A stretch of 64,000 nucleotides of DNA from Sagittula sp. P11. GTDB taxonomy: Bacteria; Pseudomonadota; Alphaproteobacteria; Rhodobacterales; Rhodobacteraceae. This document shows positions 62,928 to 64,000 of the stretch, in pieces; the first letter of the stretch is position 1, and each line of letters starts with the position of its first letter. Under the pieces are notes generated by a model. The model ran no database searches and had not been told where the DNA came from. It was given only the letters and a program-made list of their open reading frames with translations. The position numbers and the translations under genes are program-made. The stretch covers positions 2,514,001 to 2,578,000 of the forward strand of contig NZ_CP021913.1 of assembly GCF_002814095.1 (NCBI RefSeq). Direction: 5' to 3'.

Positions 62928-64000
62928 ATGACAGCACTGCCGATCCTCATCTTTTCCGTCGCCCTGCTTCTGGGTGGCGCCGTGCTTGCGCACCTGATCG
63001 GGGCGGCCTCCATCCTGTCCTTCATCGCCGCCGACAGGGCGCGCTTCCTTGCTGCGGCGCCCCAACGGATCATCGCTCATATCGACCTGTTCTCGATCAT
63101 GTCGATGCCGTTGTTCATTCTGGCCGGTGAAATCATGAACCGTGCGGGCGTCACGAAAGCGCTGATCGATCTGGCCATGGCGCTGATGGCACGTCTGAAG
63201 GGCGGGCTGGGGCATGTGAACATTCTGACGTCGGTGTTCTTCGCCGGGATTTCCGGGTCGGCGATGGCAGATGCGGCTGCGGTGTCCAACACGCTGGTCC
63301 CGGCGATGCGGAAGTCGGGCTACACGGTGCAATATGCCGGTGCCGTCACCGCCGCGTCGTCGGTGATCGGGCCGATCATTCCGCCGTCGATCATCATGAT
63401 CTTTTACGGGGCGCTGATGAACACCTCGGTGGCAGCGCTGTTCATCGCGGGCATCGTGCCGGGTCTCATCATGGCGGTTGCGCTGTTTGGTGCGAACGCG
63501 TGGCTGGCGCATCGCCACGACCACCCGACGGGGGAGCGTGTCCCTGCACGCGAAGTGCTGCGCCGCGCGATCTATGCGCTGCCCGCCACCGTGATCCCCG
63601 TCATCATCCTCTCGGGTATCGTCTTCGGCGTCATGACCCCGACCGAGGCCGCCGGCGTCGCGGTCTGCTGCGCCATCCTCGCCGGGATCATCTATCGCCA
63701 GATGTCCTGGGGCACGATCATCAAGAGCCTCGAACGCACGGCAATCCTGTCCGGTTCGATCTTCATCCTGCTGTCGGGTGTGGCGATCTTCGGCTATCTC
63801 GCCGGTCTGGAGAAACTGCCGACGCTTCTCGCCGATGCGCTGATCGGGCTGGGGTTCGAGGGCTGGAAATACTTGTTGCTGCTCAACGCGGTCTTCCTCG
63901 TGGCGGGCATGTTCCTCGAGGTGCCGGTGGCGCTGGCCCTGCTGGTGCCGCTGCTCGTGCCCACGGGCATCTCGATGGGCGCCGATCCGATCCACCTGGG
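62928..64000 (+). CDS. TRAP transporter large permease (DctM-like), partial
   Basis: At least 357 residues; the gene runs past the window edge. Multiple membrane helices with the DctM signatures FSIMSMPLFILAGEIMNRAG, FFAGISGSAMADAAAVS, and GVMTPTEAAGVAV. TRAP systems use an ion gradient and a binding protein to import acids such as sialic acid, ectoine, amino acids or C4-dicarboxylates. ATG 62928 has no strong ribosome binding site. The binding protein (DctP) and small permease (DctQ) are not seen upstream, so they must lie beyond the right edge. Divergent from the TetR run. Confidence 0.88.
   Translation, partial: MTALPILIFSVALLLGGAVLAHLIGAASILSFIAADRARFLAAAPQRIIAHIDLFSIMSMPLFILAGEIMNRAGVTKALIDLAMALMARLKGGLGHVNILTSVFFAGISGSAMADAAAVSNTLVPAMRKSGYTVQYAGAVTAASSVIGPIIPPSIIMIFYGALMNTSVAALFIAGIVPGLIMAVALFGANAWLAHRHDHPTGERVPAREVLRRAIYALPATVIPVIILSGIVFGVMTPTEAAGVAVCCAILAGIIYRQMSWGTIIKSLERTAILSGSIFILLSGVAIFGYLAGLEKLPTLLADALIGLGFEGWKYLLLLNAVFLVAGMFLEVPVALALLVPLLVPTGISMGADPIHL

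Overview
This is a GC-rich alphaproteobacterial chromosome segment, most likely from a marine or halotolerant member of the Rhodobacterales (Roseobacter-type). That assignment is inferred from gene content: an ectABC-ask ectoine operon with an EctR-like MarR regulator, a caa3-type oxidase with a fused I/III subunit, a DmdA-like demethylase locus beside a methanethiol oxidase, peptide ABC and TRAP uptake systems, and long antisense open frames typical of high GC. No rRNA, tRNA, CRISPR, insertion sequence or phage gene was found. The last gene runs off the right edge.

Layout. 1-4.5 kb: divergent ectR / ectA-ectB-ectC-ask, making the compatible solute ectoine from aspartate semialdehyde, with a strong terminator. 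4.6-10.7 kb: an NsrR-like Rrf2 regulator facing an oxidase operon (subunit II with heme c, fused subunit I+III, a small membrane protein, CtaG, a triheme cytochrome). 10.8-15.5 kb: a proline-racemase-superfamily enzyme with an unusual Ser/Thr active-site pair, a stand-alone receiver protein and a large BvgS-like hybrid kinase. 16-18.7 kb: a small winged-helix protein and an Orn/Lys/Arg decarboxylase.

18.8-25.5 kb: a probable extracytoplasmic flavin electron-transfer locus (PepSY protein, Asp/His-rich exported protein, DUF2271 protein with a flavinylation-like motif, PepSY-membrane/flavodoxin/FAD reductase, ApbE), divergent from an OmpR/QseC-type two-component system. 25.5-34.2 kb: an RpiR-regulated peptide-type ABC transporter with an N-acyl-D-amino-acid deacylase and an unrecognised 309-residue protein. 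34.3-42.5 kb: a GlxA-type AraC regulator, an SBP56/methanethiol oxidase, a membrane protein, a frameshifted acyl-CoA ligase, a crotonase-fold protein lacking both catalytic glutamates, an OsmC protein, a DmdA-like folate-dependent demethylase and an Lrp regulator. 42.9-43.3 kb: a cold-shock gene.

43.4-54.2 kb: a copper island (His-rich periplasmic protein, Crp/Fnr regulator, CopA P-type ATPase behind a CueR-type promoter, c-type cytochromes, two Tat-exported multicopper oxidases, CusF-like chaperone, outer-membrane factor, small His/Cys-rich proteins). 54.5-59 kb: a DUF3892-like protein, then a translationally coupled pair of an ATP-grasp enzyme and an unrecognised 676-residue protein with a papain-like Cys-His-Asn pattern (the least explained part of the window), then a Cys-cluster protein. 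59-64 kb: a TetR-RidA-DadA-class III aminotransferase operon divergent from a TRAP large permease.
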